Of a DNA stretch of 64,000 nucleotides, positions 51,652-58,803 are shown piece by piece (within the stretch, counting starts at the first letter, position 1; each line of letters opens with the position of its first letter). The translations under genes and the position numbers were made by a program. Source of the stretch: CAKSHP01 sp045636325 (GTDB lineage Bacteria > Bacillota > Clostridia > UBA1381 > UMGS1253); assembly GCA_045636325.1 (NCBI GenBank), contig JAZTXH010000008.1:62001-126000 (forward strand). The letters run 5' to 3'. Below the pieces are notes generated by a model. It did not search any database, was not told the origin of the DNA, and saw only the letters and a program-made list of their open reading frames with translations.

Positions 51652-52602
51652 ATGAATAGTTTATTTTCAGTTGATTTATCAAAAATGAATTACAAAGAGA
51701 TTGCCGATTGGATTATCAGTTGCCGACAATATGTAGTTCGTGAAAATTTTGATAGAATTGAAGATTATTATATTGAATTAGAAAAGTTCTGTGATGAATG
51801 GGAAAAACATTCAGAAGCCAATAAAAGTATTTACCAAAGTGAAAAATATAAGAAAGCGATTGTTTATGTTTCATACCGAGATATGATTTCGTTCCATTTT
51901 GATTTCGGTAGTGGAAAAGAAAAAATCAATCCTTTTATTTATAACTTTGAAAATTCTATTTTTGCTTCTAACAAGATAGAAAACGAACTTTCACAACAGT
52001 TTAACAAGTATTATGACAAACTGATTAAGATTTTTGAAGAAGAAAAAGAAGTGGAAGATACAGAAAAGGAAACACATAAAAAATCATACAAGGAAAAATT
52101 ACACGATATTCTTGTGAATGAACGATTTAACACATTAACAATAAGAACAAGGGTATTTGTTAATAACAAGTGGCTTAAATCTGCTTCCTATGATGAATTT
52201 TTGAAAGAGTGCGACAATCAAAGAAATTATGAGATTGAATTCATAGAAAAAACCACCAAAGGTAATTCCGTTAAGGCTATGGACGAATATGGTATTTCTT
52301 CATCTAATTACAACGAGTTCAGAAGTGAAAACTACTGCGAACAAGAATTTAAGAAGAAGATGTTTGTAAATATTGCTTTTGCTTTATCGTTGCCATACAC
52401 CCTTGCGGAAAGACTTTTGAACTTCAACGGAAGCACTATGAAATATAGCGATAGAATTTTTGATGTGATTTGTAAAAAGGCATTTTTCATTGGTTTCAGC
52501 AGAAATATGGCAAATGACCTTATAAAAAAGAAAAATCTTGAAATCAAAAACAACTTTGCTTCTTATAAAGAGATACCTAATTTAGATAAAAATAGAAAAT
52601 AG
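51652..52602 (+). CDS. Unknown cargo protein with a C-terminal HTH-like domain
   Basis: 316 residues, unrecognised as a whole. The N-terminal part (1-150) is helical and highly charged. The middle contains RFNTLTIRTRVFVNNKWLKSA-like strands. The C-terminal 70 residues (KKMFVNIAFALSLPYTLAER, LLNFNGSTMKYSDRIFDVI, and on) resemble the helix-turn-helix-like module found at the end of many clostridial proteins, where ALALxLSLxEAExLL is typical. ATG 51652 follows AAGGCGGTG, 19 bp after the RNA terminator stem. The next gene starts 11 bp downstream and should be co-translated. Confidence 0.65.
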   Translation: MNSLFSVDLSKMNYKEIADWIISCRQYVVRENFDRIEDYYIELEKFCDEWEKHSEANKSIYQSEKYKKAIVYVSYRDMISFHFDFGSGKEKINPFIYNFENSIFASNKIENELSQQFNKYYDKLIKIFEEEKEVEDTEKETHKKSYKEKLHDILVNERFNTLTIRTRVFVNNKWLKSASYDEFLKECDNQRNYEIEFIEKTTKGNSVKAMDEYGISSSNYNEFRSENYCEQEFKKKMFVNIAFALSLPYTLAERLLNFNGSTMKYSDRIFDVICKKAFFIGFSRNMANDLIKKKNLEIKNNFASYKEIPNLDKNRK

Positions 52603-52613
52603 GAGAACTTATT

Positions 52614-53627
52614 ATGAATTTTGAGAATATCATAAATAAATTTATTGATTATCTTGAAAAAGAACTAAAAGAATTATCATCCGTTACATATAAAAGAAAG
52701 ATTTATGTTTTCTATGAATATGTTACGATTAAACTACAAGCAAAAGATGTTAATTTTCAAAGTATTCTAACGGCAATGAGAACAGAACAATTTTTAGAAG
52801 CATTAGAATATTATGTGAAAACTTATAATATTAAATTTGCCACAACTGCTTGGAACTATTTTTTTGCCATTTCAAGTTTTTATCAATTTCTTTATGACGA
52901 GTTTAACTGGGAAAATAAACTTTTTTCAAACAAAAGCGAAAATGCTGAACTAAAAAAATGTTTTGAAGAAAAAATAGTTGAGTTAAAATTAAATACAAGT
53001 GAAAGAGTATTTCCGTTATCAAATGAACAAGCACGAGAGTTTATTTCATTATGCGATGAGATGTTAAGTATGTCAGATGATGAAATTTTAGACGGACATA
53101 CTAACGGAGATTTTTCTAATTACATATCTTCACTTATATGTAAAATAATTATATTGTATGGAACAAAGAATAATGTAATTAACAATATAAAACTTGATGA
53201 CTACAATCCTGCTCTAAATAAATTAAAAATAAATGATTTGTGGATACATCTTCCAGACAAATTAGCATTACAGATGTTGCGATATATTAAAATAAGAGAA
53301 AAATTAATAGAAGGAACAAAGAGTGACAAACTATTTGTTGATATAGTAAAGAATAGAAGAAATCTTGCTTATTCAAAAATGTTTAAGGTGCTAAATAAAT
53401 TTATGGGATATGATAAGGGCGGTGCTATTGCTAAATACGGAATTGTTCAAATGATACAATCTGGTGTTCCGTCTGGTTTGATAAAAAAATTTACTGGATA
53501 TAAAGATGTTGTATTTAACCATTGTGTTGAAATTGTTGATGAACAAAGTGGTATCGTTTTAATGAATGAGAAAAGCAAATTGTTAGATACAACTTTCAGA
53601 AAGCAAGAATTGTTTGATATAATGTGA
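52614..53627 (+). CDS. Tyrosine-recombinase-like protein without catalytic residues
   Basis: 337 residues. The N-terminal 110 resemble a SAM-like core-binding domain (IINKFIDYLEKELKELSSVT, AWNYFFAISSFYQFLYDEF). The rest follows the recombinase plan: IILYGTKNNVINNIKLDDYN, where integrases have LxxTGLRxSELxxLxxxD; DLWIHLPDKLALQML; KLFVDIVKNRR; and SGLIKKFTGYKDVVFNHCVE at the LGH..Y region. The catalytic Arg, His-x-x-Arg, His and Tyr are not found. It is probably a DNA-binding protein derived from an integrase. RBS is TAGGAGAA; a terminator follows. Confidence 0.65.
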   Translation: MNFENIINKFIDYLEKELKELSSVTYKRKIYVFYEYVTIKLQAKDVNFQSILTAMRTEQFLEALEYYVKTYNIKFATTAWNYFFAISSFYQFLYDEFNWENKLFSNKSENAELKKCFEEKIVELKLNTSERVFPLSNEQAREFISLCDEMLSMSDDEILDGHTNGDFSNYISSLICKIIILYGTKNNVINNIKLDDYNPALNKLKINDLWIHLPDKLALQMLRYIKIREKLIEGTKSDKLFVDIVKNRRNLAYSKMFKVLNKFMGYDKGGAIAKYGIVQMIQSGVPSGLIKKFTGYKDVVFNHCVEIVDEQSGIVLMNEKSKLLDTTFRKQELFDIM

Positions 53628-53631
53628 TACT

Positions 53632-53675
53632 AAAAAACTGATGTTATTCCAAAACGGAACAACATCAGTTTTTTA
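53632..53675 (+). terminator. Terminator of the right-end cargo operon
   Basis: AAAACTGATGTT and AACATCAGTTTT pair, continuing through ATTCC/GGAAC with one bulge, around a 5-base loop; TTTT follows. Confidence 0.85.
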
Positions 53676-53688
53676 GTTCTCTTATAAT

Positions 53689-53709
53689 TTGTGGTAAAAT
53701 TGTGGTAAA
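53689..53709. repeat. Right tandem integrase arm-type sites
   Basis: Two TTGTGGTAAAA boxes begin at 53689 and 53700, 11 bp apart, in the same orientation as the three boxes at the left end. Confidence 0.7.
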
Positions 53710-53720
53710 ACCCAAAAAGA

Positions 53721-53751
53721 AAATCCCAGAAACGGCTTGTTTCTGGGATTT
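53721..53751. terminator. Element-borne terminator next to rpsI
   Basis: A 13-bp perfect stem (AAATCCCAGAAAC and its complement) with a GGCTT loop lies 9 bp inside the right att copy. It can stop transcription leaving rpsI on the minus strand, replacing the terminator displaced to the left end. Confidence 0.85.
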
Positions 53752-53760
53752 GTAGTAGAT

Positions 53761-53774
53761 AATAATTATCTCTT
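53761..53774. repeat. Right attachment site within the end of rpsI
   Basis: AATAATTATCTCTT; on the minus strand its first nine bases are the AAG AGA TAA (Lys-Arg-stop) end of rpsI. Confidence 0.85.
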
Positions 53775-54161
53775 ACTAAACTGTGGAGCACGACGAGCTG
53801 CCTTTAAGCCGTACTTCTTTCTTTCCTTCATTCTCGGGTCACGAGTAAGGAATCCAGCCTTCTTTAATGCACCGCGAAGTTCACCGTCAAACTCAAGAAG
53901 AGCACGGGCGATACCCAAACGGATAGCACCTGCCTGACCTGTGAAACCACCACCGGAAACATTAGCAATAACATCAAACTTTGCACCTGTTTCTGTAAGA
54001 GTCAAAGGTTGACGAACGATTACTTTTAATGTTTCTAAACCAAAATAATCATCAATACTTCTTTTGTTTATTGTTATTTCTCCTTTACCAGGTACTAAAC
54101 GTACTCTTGCAACGGAGCTCTTTCTTCTGCCTGTACCGTAATAAAATGCTTTATCTGCCAT
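53766..54161 (-). CDS. rpsI: 30S ribosomal protein S9
   Basis: Small-subunit protein whose C-terminal Arg tail contacts P-site tRNA. The 131 residues are complete, from FYYGTGRRKSSVARVRLVPG to the conserved end KAARRAPQFSKR. The last Lys-Arg-stop codons are supplied by the att core of the integrated element. It is cotranscribed with rplM 17 bp upstream. Its original terminator is now 9.4 kb away at 44339-44375. Confidence 0.97.
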   Translation of the reverse strand: MADKAFYYGTGRRKSSVARVRLVPGKGEITINKRSIDDYFGLETLKVIVRQPLTLTETGAKFDVIANVSGGGFTGQAGAIRLGIARALLEFDGELRGALKKAGFLTRDPRMKERKKYGLKAARRAPQFSKR

Positions 54162-54178
54162 TTTCGTCTTCCTCCTTC

Positions 54179-54613
54179 TTATTTAATTTCGCCTGTCCAA
54201 GCCTGGGGTCTCTGAGCTGCATTTTCATGCTCGCTGCCTTTGTAAACGCGAAGTCTCTTAAGAGCCTTTGTGCCAAGAGTGTTATGGGGAAGCATACCTT
54301 CAACTGCCATATACATAGCCTCGTCACTCTTTTCAGCCATCAAGTTCTTATACTTGATTTCCTTAAGACCGCCAACCCAGCCTGTGTGGTAGTAACGAAT
54401 TTTCTGGTCAATTTTCTTACCTGTAAGAACCGCTTTGTCTGTGTTAACAATAATTACATAATCACCGCAATCAACATTGGGCGTAAAAGTAGGAAGATGC
54501 TTACCTCTAAGAATAGAAGCTGCAGCAGCAGCAACTCTGCCAAGGGGCTTATCTGTTGCATCTATAATGTACCAATTTTTTTTGTCATCAGCTTTTGCCA
54601 TATAGCTACTCAT
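54179..54613 (-). CDS. rplM: 50S ribosomal protein L13
   Basis: Early-assembling large-subunit protein of 144 residues; NWYIIDATDKPLGRVAAAAA, YVIIVNTDKAVLTGKK and GMLPHNTLGTKALKRLRVY are typical. ATG 54613 follows AAGGAGG; the frame to 54670 is not used. It forms the rplM-rpsI operon with a consensus promoter at 54694-54722. Confidence 0.97.
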   Translation of the reverse strand: MSSYMAKADDKKNWYIIDATDKPLGRVAAAAASILRGKHLPTFTPNVDCGDYVIIVNTDKAVLTGKKIDQKIRYYHTGWVGGLKEIKYKNLMAEKSDEAMYMAVEGMLPHNTLGTKALKRLRVYKGSEHENAAQRPQAWTGEIK

Positions 54614-54692
54614 AAAATGTACCTCCTTAAAATATTCAATAGTTTCAGGTATATGCCGTGAAATACACACACCCGATCATTGTTACCTATGA
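54614..54692 (-). promoter_or_regulatory. rplM leader (possible L13 leader)
   Basis: About 75 untranslated bases lie between the promoter and rplM. Short pairings are possible (for example GGTAACA and the later TACC). L13 leaders are known in Firmicutes, but I could not build a convincing consensus match. Confidence 0.35.
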
Positions 54693-54693
54693 T

Positions 54694-54722
54694 ATTGTAA
54701 TACAAAAGTTTCCTTTTGTCAA
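54694..54722 (-). promoter_or_regulatory. rplM-rpsI promoter
   Basis: On the minus strand, TTGACA and TACAAT are separated by 17 bp. Confidence 0.85.
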
Positions 54723-54828
54723 GTACTTTTTAAAAAAAATTAATTTATTTTTTCAAAACTCTTGTTTTCTTCGATTTTCTCTCTAAATCTCTTTATATCT
54801 CAGTTTTAATTTTTTAAAAAAACTAAAT

Positions 54829-54864
54829 AAATATACCCTTACAATTAATTGTAAGGGTATATTT
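54829..54864 (-). terminator. greA terminator
   Basis: A near-perfect palindrome with arms AAATATACCCTTACAATT and its complement. Downstream of the greA stop on the minus strand, the T-rich end follows the stem. Confidence 0.85.
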
Positions 54865-55341
54865 TTAGCTGATTTCAAGAATTTTAAAAGTAACAACCCC
54901 ACCGGGAGTTTCAACATTTACAACGTCACCGACTTTTTTACCGATTAAGGCTTTACCTACGGGAGATTCATAAGAAAGTTTATTGTTAGCAGGGTCTGAT
55001 TCTGTAGGACCTACGATTGCGTAAATTTCATCTTCTTTAAATTCTTCATCAAATAATTTAACTGTTTTACCTACGCTAACACTATCTGTAGAGCCATTGT
55101 TATCTTCTACAACATGCGCAACTTTTAACATACCTTCAATTTGTGCAATTCTTGCTTCAACCTGAGCCTGTTCGTTTTTTGCCTCGTCATACTCAGAATT
55201 TTCAGATAAATCACCAAAAGCTAAAGCTTGTTTGATTTTTTCTGATACTTCTTTTCTTTTTACTAATTTTAATTGGTCTAGTTCTTCTTCTAATTTCCGA
55301 AGACCTTCCGCTGTCATCAATATTTCTTTTGCGTTTGCCAT
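54865..55341 (-). CDS. greA: Transcription elongation factor GreA
   Basis: Restarts backtracked RNA polymerase by stimulating transcript cleavage. The 158-residue protein has the N-terminal coiled coil (about 8-75, with the acidic tip LSENSEYDEAKNEQAQ, where the Asp/Glu act in the polymerase channel) and the C-terminal FKBP-like domain (VGPTESDPANNKLSYESPVG). RBS is GAGGAGG. It has a consensus promoter and its own terminator. Confidence 0.97.
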   Translation of the reverse strand: MANAKEILMTAEGLRKLEEELDQLKLVKRKEVSEKIKQALAFGDLSENSEYDEAKNEQAQVEARIAQIEGMLKVAHVVEDNNGSTDSVSVGKTVKLFDEEFKEDEIYAIVGPTESDPANNKLSYESPVGKALIGKKVGDVVNVETPGGVVTFKILEIS

Positions 55342-55412
55342 TTTATATTTACTCCTCCTCGGGCAACCTAATGTAACCCAAATATTCTTATTTCAAAAAT
55401 ATAACTTTATAA

Positions 55413-55441
55413 ATTATACAGTAAAAAATATTATTTGTCAA
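55413..55441 (-). promoter_or_regulatory. greA promoter
   Basis: On the minus strand, perfect TTGACA and TATAAT boxes are separated by 17 bp. The -35 box overlaps the stop codon region of the upstream gene. Confidence 0.9.
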
Positions 55442-56288
55442 GCATTATTTTGCTTTTTGCACAAAAACCGTTAAAAATTGCACCTGAATCATTAAGAGTT
55501 GCGGAAATATCTCCATTTGAAATAACATCCGTGTTACAAAGATATAAAAGGAATTCTGCAAATTTATTATCAAATACTGTAAAATAGGGAAGTAGTTTGT
55601 TAAATGAAGAGGGCATTTTAAATTTTAGAGAATTTAAACAATAAAATTGATATTCTCCCGCAATATCCACTATAACTGTTTTTTCATCTGTACATAAATC
55701 TGATACTTTATCAAGAAGAAACAAAAAATCGTATGACTTATTTAGAGTTATGTCGGTTTGGGTATCTATACACAAACCGTAGACATTTAATAAATCATTG
55801 CTGTACTCTTCAAGTTTTTCAGAGTTCTCACTTATTATTGTGATATTTTTAAAATGTTGCGCAAAGTCACATAAAATTTTAAAACCAGTGTGATTAAAAT
55901 TTTTTTGATATATCCCGATTTTTGCGTTTTCTTTATCAAATTTAAATTGTTGTACAAGCTTTAATGCACCATATACGGCATATTCTTTTAAAACTGTTTT
56001 TCCGTCAGGAATTGTAAAATATTTTTTTAAATCTGAAAATTCACTGCAATCTGTGATTCCGGCACAATGTAGGCAATAGATTTCGTTTTTTTGGAGTGTT
56101 TTCAAAAGCTTTTCTGAAAGTTTTTTTCGCTTTTTACTATCCAAGGCATAGAAACAATCTGTTGTGTAGGGAAGGTTAATTATAAAAAGCGGTTCTTCAA
56201 TATCTGAAACATTAATATATTCACACTTAAATAATGATTTAAAAAGCTTTTTTTTATAGGTGCTGCAAGTTATTACGGCACATTTCAT
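55431..56288 (-). CDS. Uncharacterised protein (285 residues)
   Basis: I do not recognise the family. It is soluble, with no signal or membrane segment. It is rich in Cys at scattered positions (for example CLHCAGITDC) and shows Rossmann-like alternation (AVITCSTYKKKLFKSL, AKIGIYQKNFNHTGF, NITIISENSEKLEEYSNDL, YDFLFLLDKVSDL). An alanine- or shikimate-dehydrogenase-like nucleotide-binding fold in the second half is possible, but the glycine-rich loop is not evident. The gene is transcribed toward greA and stands alone. Confidence 0.65.
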   Translation of the reverse strand: MKCAVITCSTYKKKLFKSLFKCEYINVSDIEEPLFIINLPYTTDCFYALDSKKRKKLSEKLLKTLQKNEIYCLHCAGITDCSEFSDLKKYFTIPDGKTVLKEYAVYGALKLVQQFKFDKENAKIGIYQKNFNHTGFKILCDFAQHFKNITIISENSEKLEEYSNDLLNVYGLCIDTQTDITLNKSYDFLFLLDKVSDLCTDEKTVIVDIAGEYQFYCLNSLKFKMPSSFNKLLPYFTVFDNKFAEFLLYLCNTDVISNGDISATLNDSGAIFNGFCAKSKIMLDK

Positions 56289-56342
56289 ATTAATAATATA
56301 TCCTTTCGATGTGTTGTTTTATACATTATATGAAAGTTAAAC

Positions 56343-56381
56343 AAAAAAATGTGTGCTTTTTTTGAACACACATTTTTTTTG
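56343..56381 (-). terminator. Terminator of the polysaccharide deacetylase gene
   Basis: AAATGTGTG and CACACATTT pair around an 11-base loop with T/A runs on both sides, just after the minus-strand stop codon. Confidence 0.75.
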
Positions 56382-56382
56382 T

Positions 56383-57588
56383 TTACGCATCGTAATTAGG
56401 ATCATTATAGACATCCAGTCGAACATCGTCAAGTATAACATCTGCATCAAAGAATTTTGAAAGAGACTCTTTCTGGAATCTTAATGCTATACCGTCAAAG
56501 TGCCAACGTTGGGTTACGACACCGTTGGATGCGTAATAATAATACGCTTCATCACCAACGCCACACAGAATCTTAAAGCCTTTATCAGAAAACATATCAA
56601 ACTTTGAATCAGTAACAGGAACAGTGCTTCCAAATGGGTAGAGATATACTTCGGTAGGACCAATAAGGTATTCTATTTCATCAATCCATTTTTGGGTGTC
56701 ATATTCAAGTTTATCATAACTAATGGAAGATGCATCGTAATGACCATAACTGTGGGATGCAAAGGTCCAACCTGTTTCTTTTAATCTTTTTATAACAGGC
56801 TTTACGGCTTCAATTTCCTTTTCTCGGTCAGGGTTGGGAATTCTGTCTCCTTGCAAATCTTCAGGATTACGTATCTTTGATTGCGTTCTGTAACCTAAAA
56901 TACCTTCGTAACCTGTGACACCTATAATTCCTTTTGCTCCGTTCCAGGAAAAATCAGGGTGTTTTTTTACAAAATCATCAAGCATCGGAACAATAGCAAG
57001 GTCACGGCGGATTTCTTCTTTTTCGGTTTCGGGGTCAACTGTAAACGCTGAAACCTCGTTATTATCATCAACAACAAGTTTGTGAACGGTGCCATTTTCT
57101 ATCATATATTCATAGTAATTTGTGTCGTCAATTGACAGAATGAAAGGAATTTTTTCAGGAGGAAGCATAAGTGTTTTTTGCTTATAGCGTCCGGTTTCCT
57201 TGTCAAATTGATAAACATCCTCAATGTTAATAAGTATGTAATTATTTTTATACATTTCTTCTAAAATACGGCCAAACTCAGTTGCAGTTACGAAATAGTC
57301 ATCAAAACCTTTGGACATATAATCAAGATCGAATGCAAGTTCAGGATACGCTACTAACGGATGGAAAAACACATGGTCAACCCAGTCTGTATATTCCACA
57401 AGCTCACCTTCATAAACATATGGTGTTGGTTCAGGTGATGGTTCTACAACATCAGTGCTTGCTGGCTTTGCTTCTTTATTAGCGCTGCATGATATAAGAG
57501 AAAAGATTCCTGCAATGATTAAAATAATGAAAACGCAGGTGCATATTATAAATTTCGTAAATTTTTTTTTGTTCGTGACTTTTAGCAT
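56383..57588 (-). CDS. Polysaccharide deacetylase-like (NodB homology) membrane-anchored protein
   Basis: Probable surface esterase acting on N- or O-acetylated glycans. The N-terminus has a basic patch, a membrane segment (about residues 11-33) and a lipobox-like LISC, followed by a Pro-rich linker (VVEPSPEPTPYV). The NodB-type domain shows the Asp pair in FILSIDDTNYYEYM near residue 170 and the His-x3-His zinc motif in FASHSYGHYDASS near residue 285. The 401 residues include a long insert between these motifs. RBS is AAGGGGGA. Substrate unknown; peptidoglycan or spore cortex is possible. Confidence 0.82.
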   Translation of the reverse strand: MLKVTNKKKFTKFIICTCVFIILIIAGIFSLISCSANKEAKPASTDVVEPSPEPTPYVYEGELVEYTDWVDHVFFHPLVAYPELAFDLDYMSKGFDDYFVTATEFGRILEEMYKNNYILINIEDVYQFDKETGRYKQKTLMLPPEKIPFILSIDDTNYYEYMIENGTVHKLVVDDNNEVSAFTVDPETEKEEIRRDLAIVPMLDDFVKKHPDFSWNGAKGIIGVTGYEGILGYRTQSKIRNPEDLQGDRIPNPDREKEIEAVKPVIKRLKETGWTFASHSYGHYDASSISYDKLEYDTQKWIDEIEYLIGPTEVYLYPFGSTVPVTDSKFDMFSDKGFKILCGVGDEAYYYYASNGVVTQRWHFDGIALRFQKESLSKFFDADVILDDVRLDVYNDPNYDA

Positions 57589-57666
57589 TAATAAAATCCC
57601 CCTTGCTGTAATTATAATACAATTATATTACAATTATCGACAAAGAGCAAGAGGGAAAATAAAAAA

Positions 57667-58047
57667 TTATATAATATTTTCAAAACTGAAAGCTGTGGTT
57701 TCAGTTACACAGTTTATACTTGCGCGCAATTCTGATACTGAGAGCATCGCTTCTGCACTGTCAAATGTCTGCAGGAAATTTTCAAGCTGAAGAACAGCGT
57801 TATCAATATCAAAAAGTAGTTCATGCTCAATAATCAAACTAAGTTTAAATCGCATTTTTAACCATTTATCAGAAAAAATTTTTAATTCTTCTTTTAGAGT
57901 TTGAATATCTTCTTTTTGAACGGCATTTTCTATTTTATTTGTGTGTTCAACAAGCGTCTGCATATAGTTTGTTGTAACTATAAGTTCTGTGATGCCCAAT
58001 GTGGTAATACATAAAAAAATTATAAAAGATACGCTAACTGCTTTCAT
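57667..58047 (-). CDS. DUF4363-like membrane-anchored protein
   Basis: 126 residues. One N-terminal membrane segment (about 4-24) is followed by an extracytoplasmic helical domain (NKIENAVQKEDIQTLKEEL, SDKWLKMRFKLSLIIEHELL). This matches the plan of the DUF4363 family, which in Clostridia commonly accompanies a DUF421 gene, as here (1 bp apart). Function unknown. ATG 58047 follows AGAGGAA; the longer frame to 58131 runs into the neighbouring gene and is rejected. Confidence 0.75.
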   Translation of the reverse strand: MKAVSVSFIIFLCITTLGITELIVTTNYMQTLVEHTNKIENAVQKEDIQTLKEELKIFSDKWLKMRFKLSLIIEHELLFDIDNAVLQLENFLQTFDSAEAMLSVSELRASINCVTETTAFSFENII

Positions 58048-58048
58048 T

Positions 58049-58753
58049 TTAATTTCCTCTTTTTTGGGGTTTGCCTTTTTTCTTTTGAATAAAAAGATTA
58101 CCTTCACAGGTAATTGTTGCAATAAAAACATCTTCGATTTTGTTTATATTATTTTTTTTCAATTGAGAATTGAGCCAACTTTTTGTTTTTCCGGAACGTT
58201 TAAGTTTATCTGCATTTAAAATTCCGTCAGAAATAATGGTGCATGGATAATTCTTTTCGTTAGGAATAATATTTAAATCAGCTGGCGTAAGTGGTTGTGC
58301 AGAGGCTTTTGGGATGACACTTACCTGACCGCTGGTTTCAAGAATTGCATAATCAACCTGAGAAATATCAGGAATATTATTCTGTCTTAATTCTTCCAGT
58401 AGGTCTTCCAGATTAAATCTTTGTTTTTTTAATTCATCTTCAAGTATTTTTCCTTTGTATATTAAAATGCTTGATTCACCGGATAATAAACGTCTGAATT
58501 TATTGTTTTTTAAGCAAAACCATGATAAAAGCAACTCTGCTCCTATAAGTGTAAATATTGGTATTACTCCATAAAGTATAGGAGTATTACTGCTTTCAAT
58601 GGGAATAGAAGCAAGGTCGGATATCATTATTGCAATTACCAGTTCTGCCGGTTGAAGTTGTCCTACCTGTCTTTTTCCCATAAATCGTATAGCAAGTATT
58701 ACAAGAATATATAAAACAAGTGTTCTTAAGAAAATGACAAGAATTAAAATCAC
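58049..58753 (-). CDS. DUF421 (YetF/YcaP-like) membrane protein
   Basis: 234 residues: three N-terminal membrane segments, with the family motif RFMGKRQVGQLQPAELVIAI near residue 23 and MISDLASIPIES, then a soluble cytoplasmic domain (about 85-234). Members of this family in Bacillus affect membrane potential or sporulation-related traits, but the molecular role is unknown. It is immediately upstream of the DUF4363-like gene, and the pair looks like a functional unit. Confidence 0.88.
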   Translation of the reverse strand: MILILVIFLRTLVLYILVILAIRFMGKRQVGQLQPAELVIAIMISDLASIPIESSNTPILYGVIPIFTLIGAELLLSWFCLKNNKFRRLLSGESSILIYKGKILEDELKKQRFNLEDLLEELRQNNIPDISQVDYAILETSGQVSVIPKASAQPLTPADLNIIPNEKNYPCTIISDGILNADKLKRSGKTKSWLNSQLKKNNINKIEDVFIATITCEGNLFIQKKKGKPQKRGN

Positions 58754-58803
58754 CTTCTATTGTATTTTATTTTATTTTTTTCGTTAAGAACAAAACTTAT
58801 ACA

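Larger units (their letters stand above)
44382..53774. mobile_element. Integrative (probably mobilisable) element in the 3' end of rpsI
   Basis: A 9.4-kb element is bounded by a 14-bp direct repeat, AATAATTATCTCTT, at 44382-44395 and 53761-53774. The right copy contains the last two codons and stop of rpsI, so integration preserves the ribosomal gene. Inside are a tyrosine integrase, an Xis-like protein, ArdA, a HUH nuclease and unknown cargo. No conjugation (type IV secretion) genes and no coupling protein are present, so it could move only with help. Several genes (about 47.9-50.4 kb) use more C-rich codons than the host genes, consistent with foreign origin. Confidence 0.88.
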
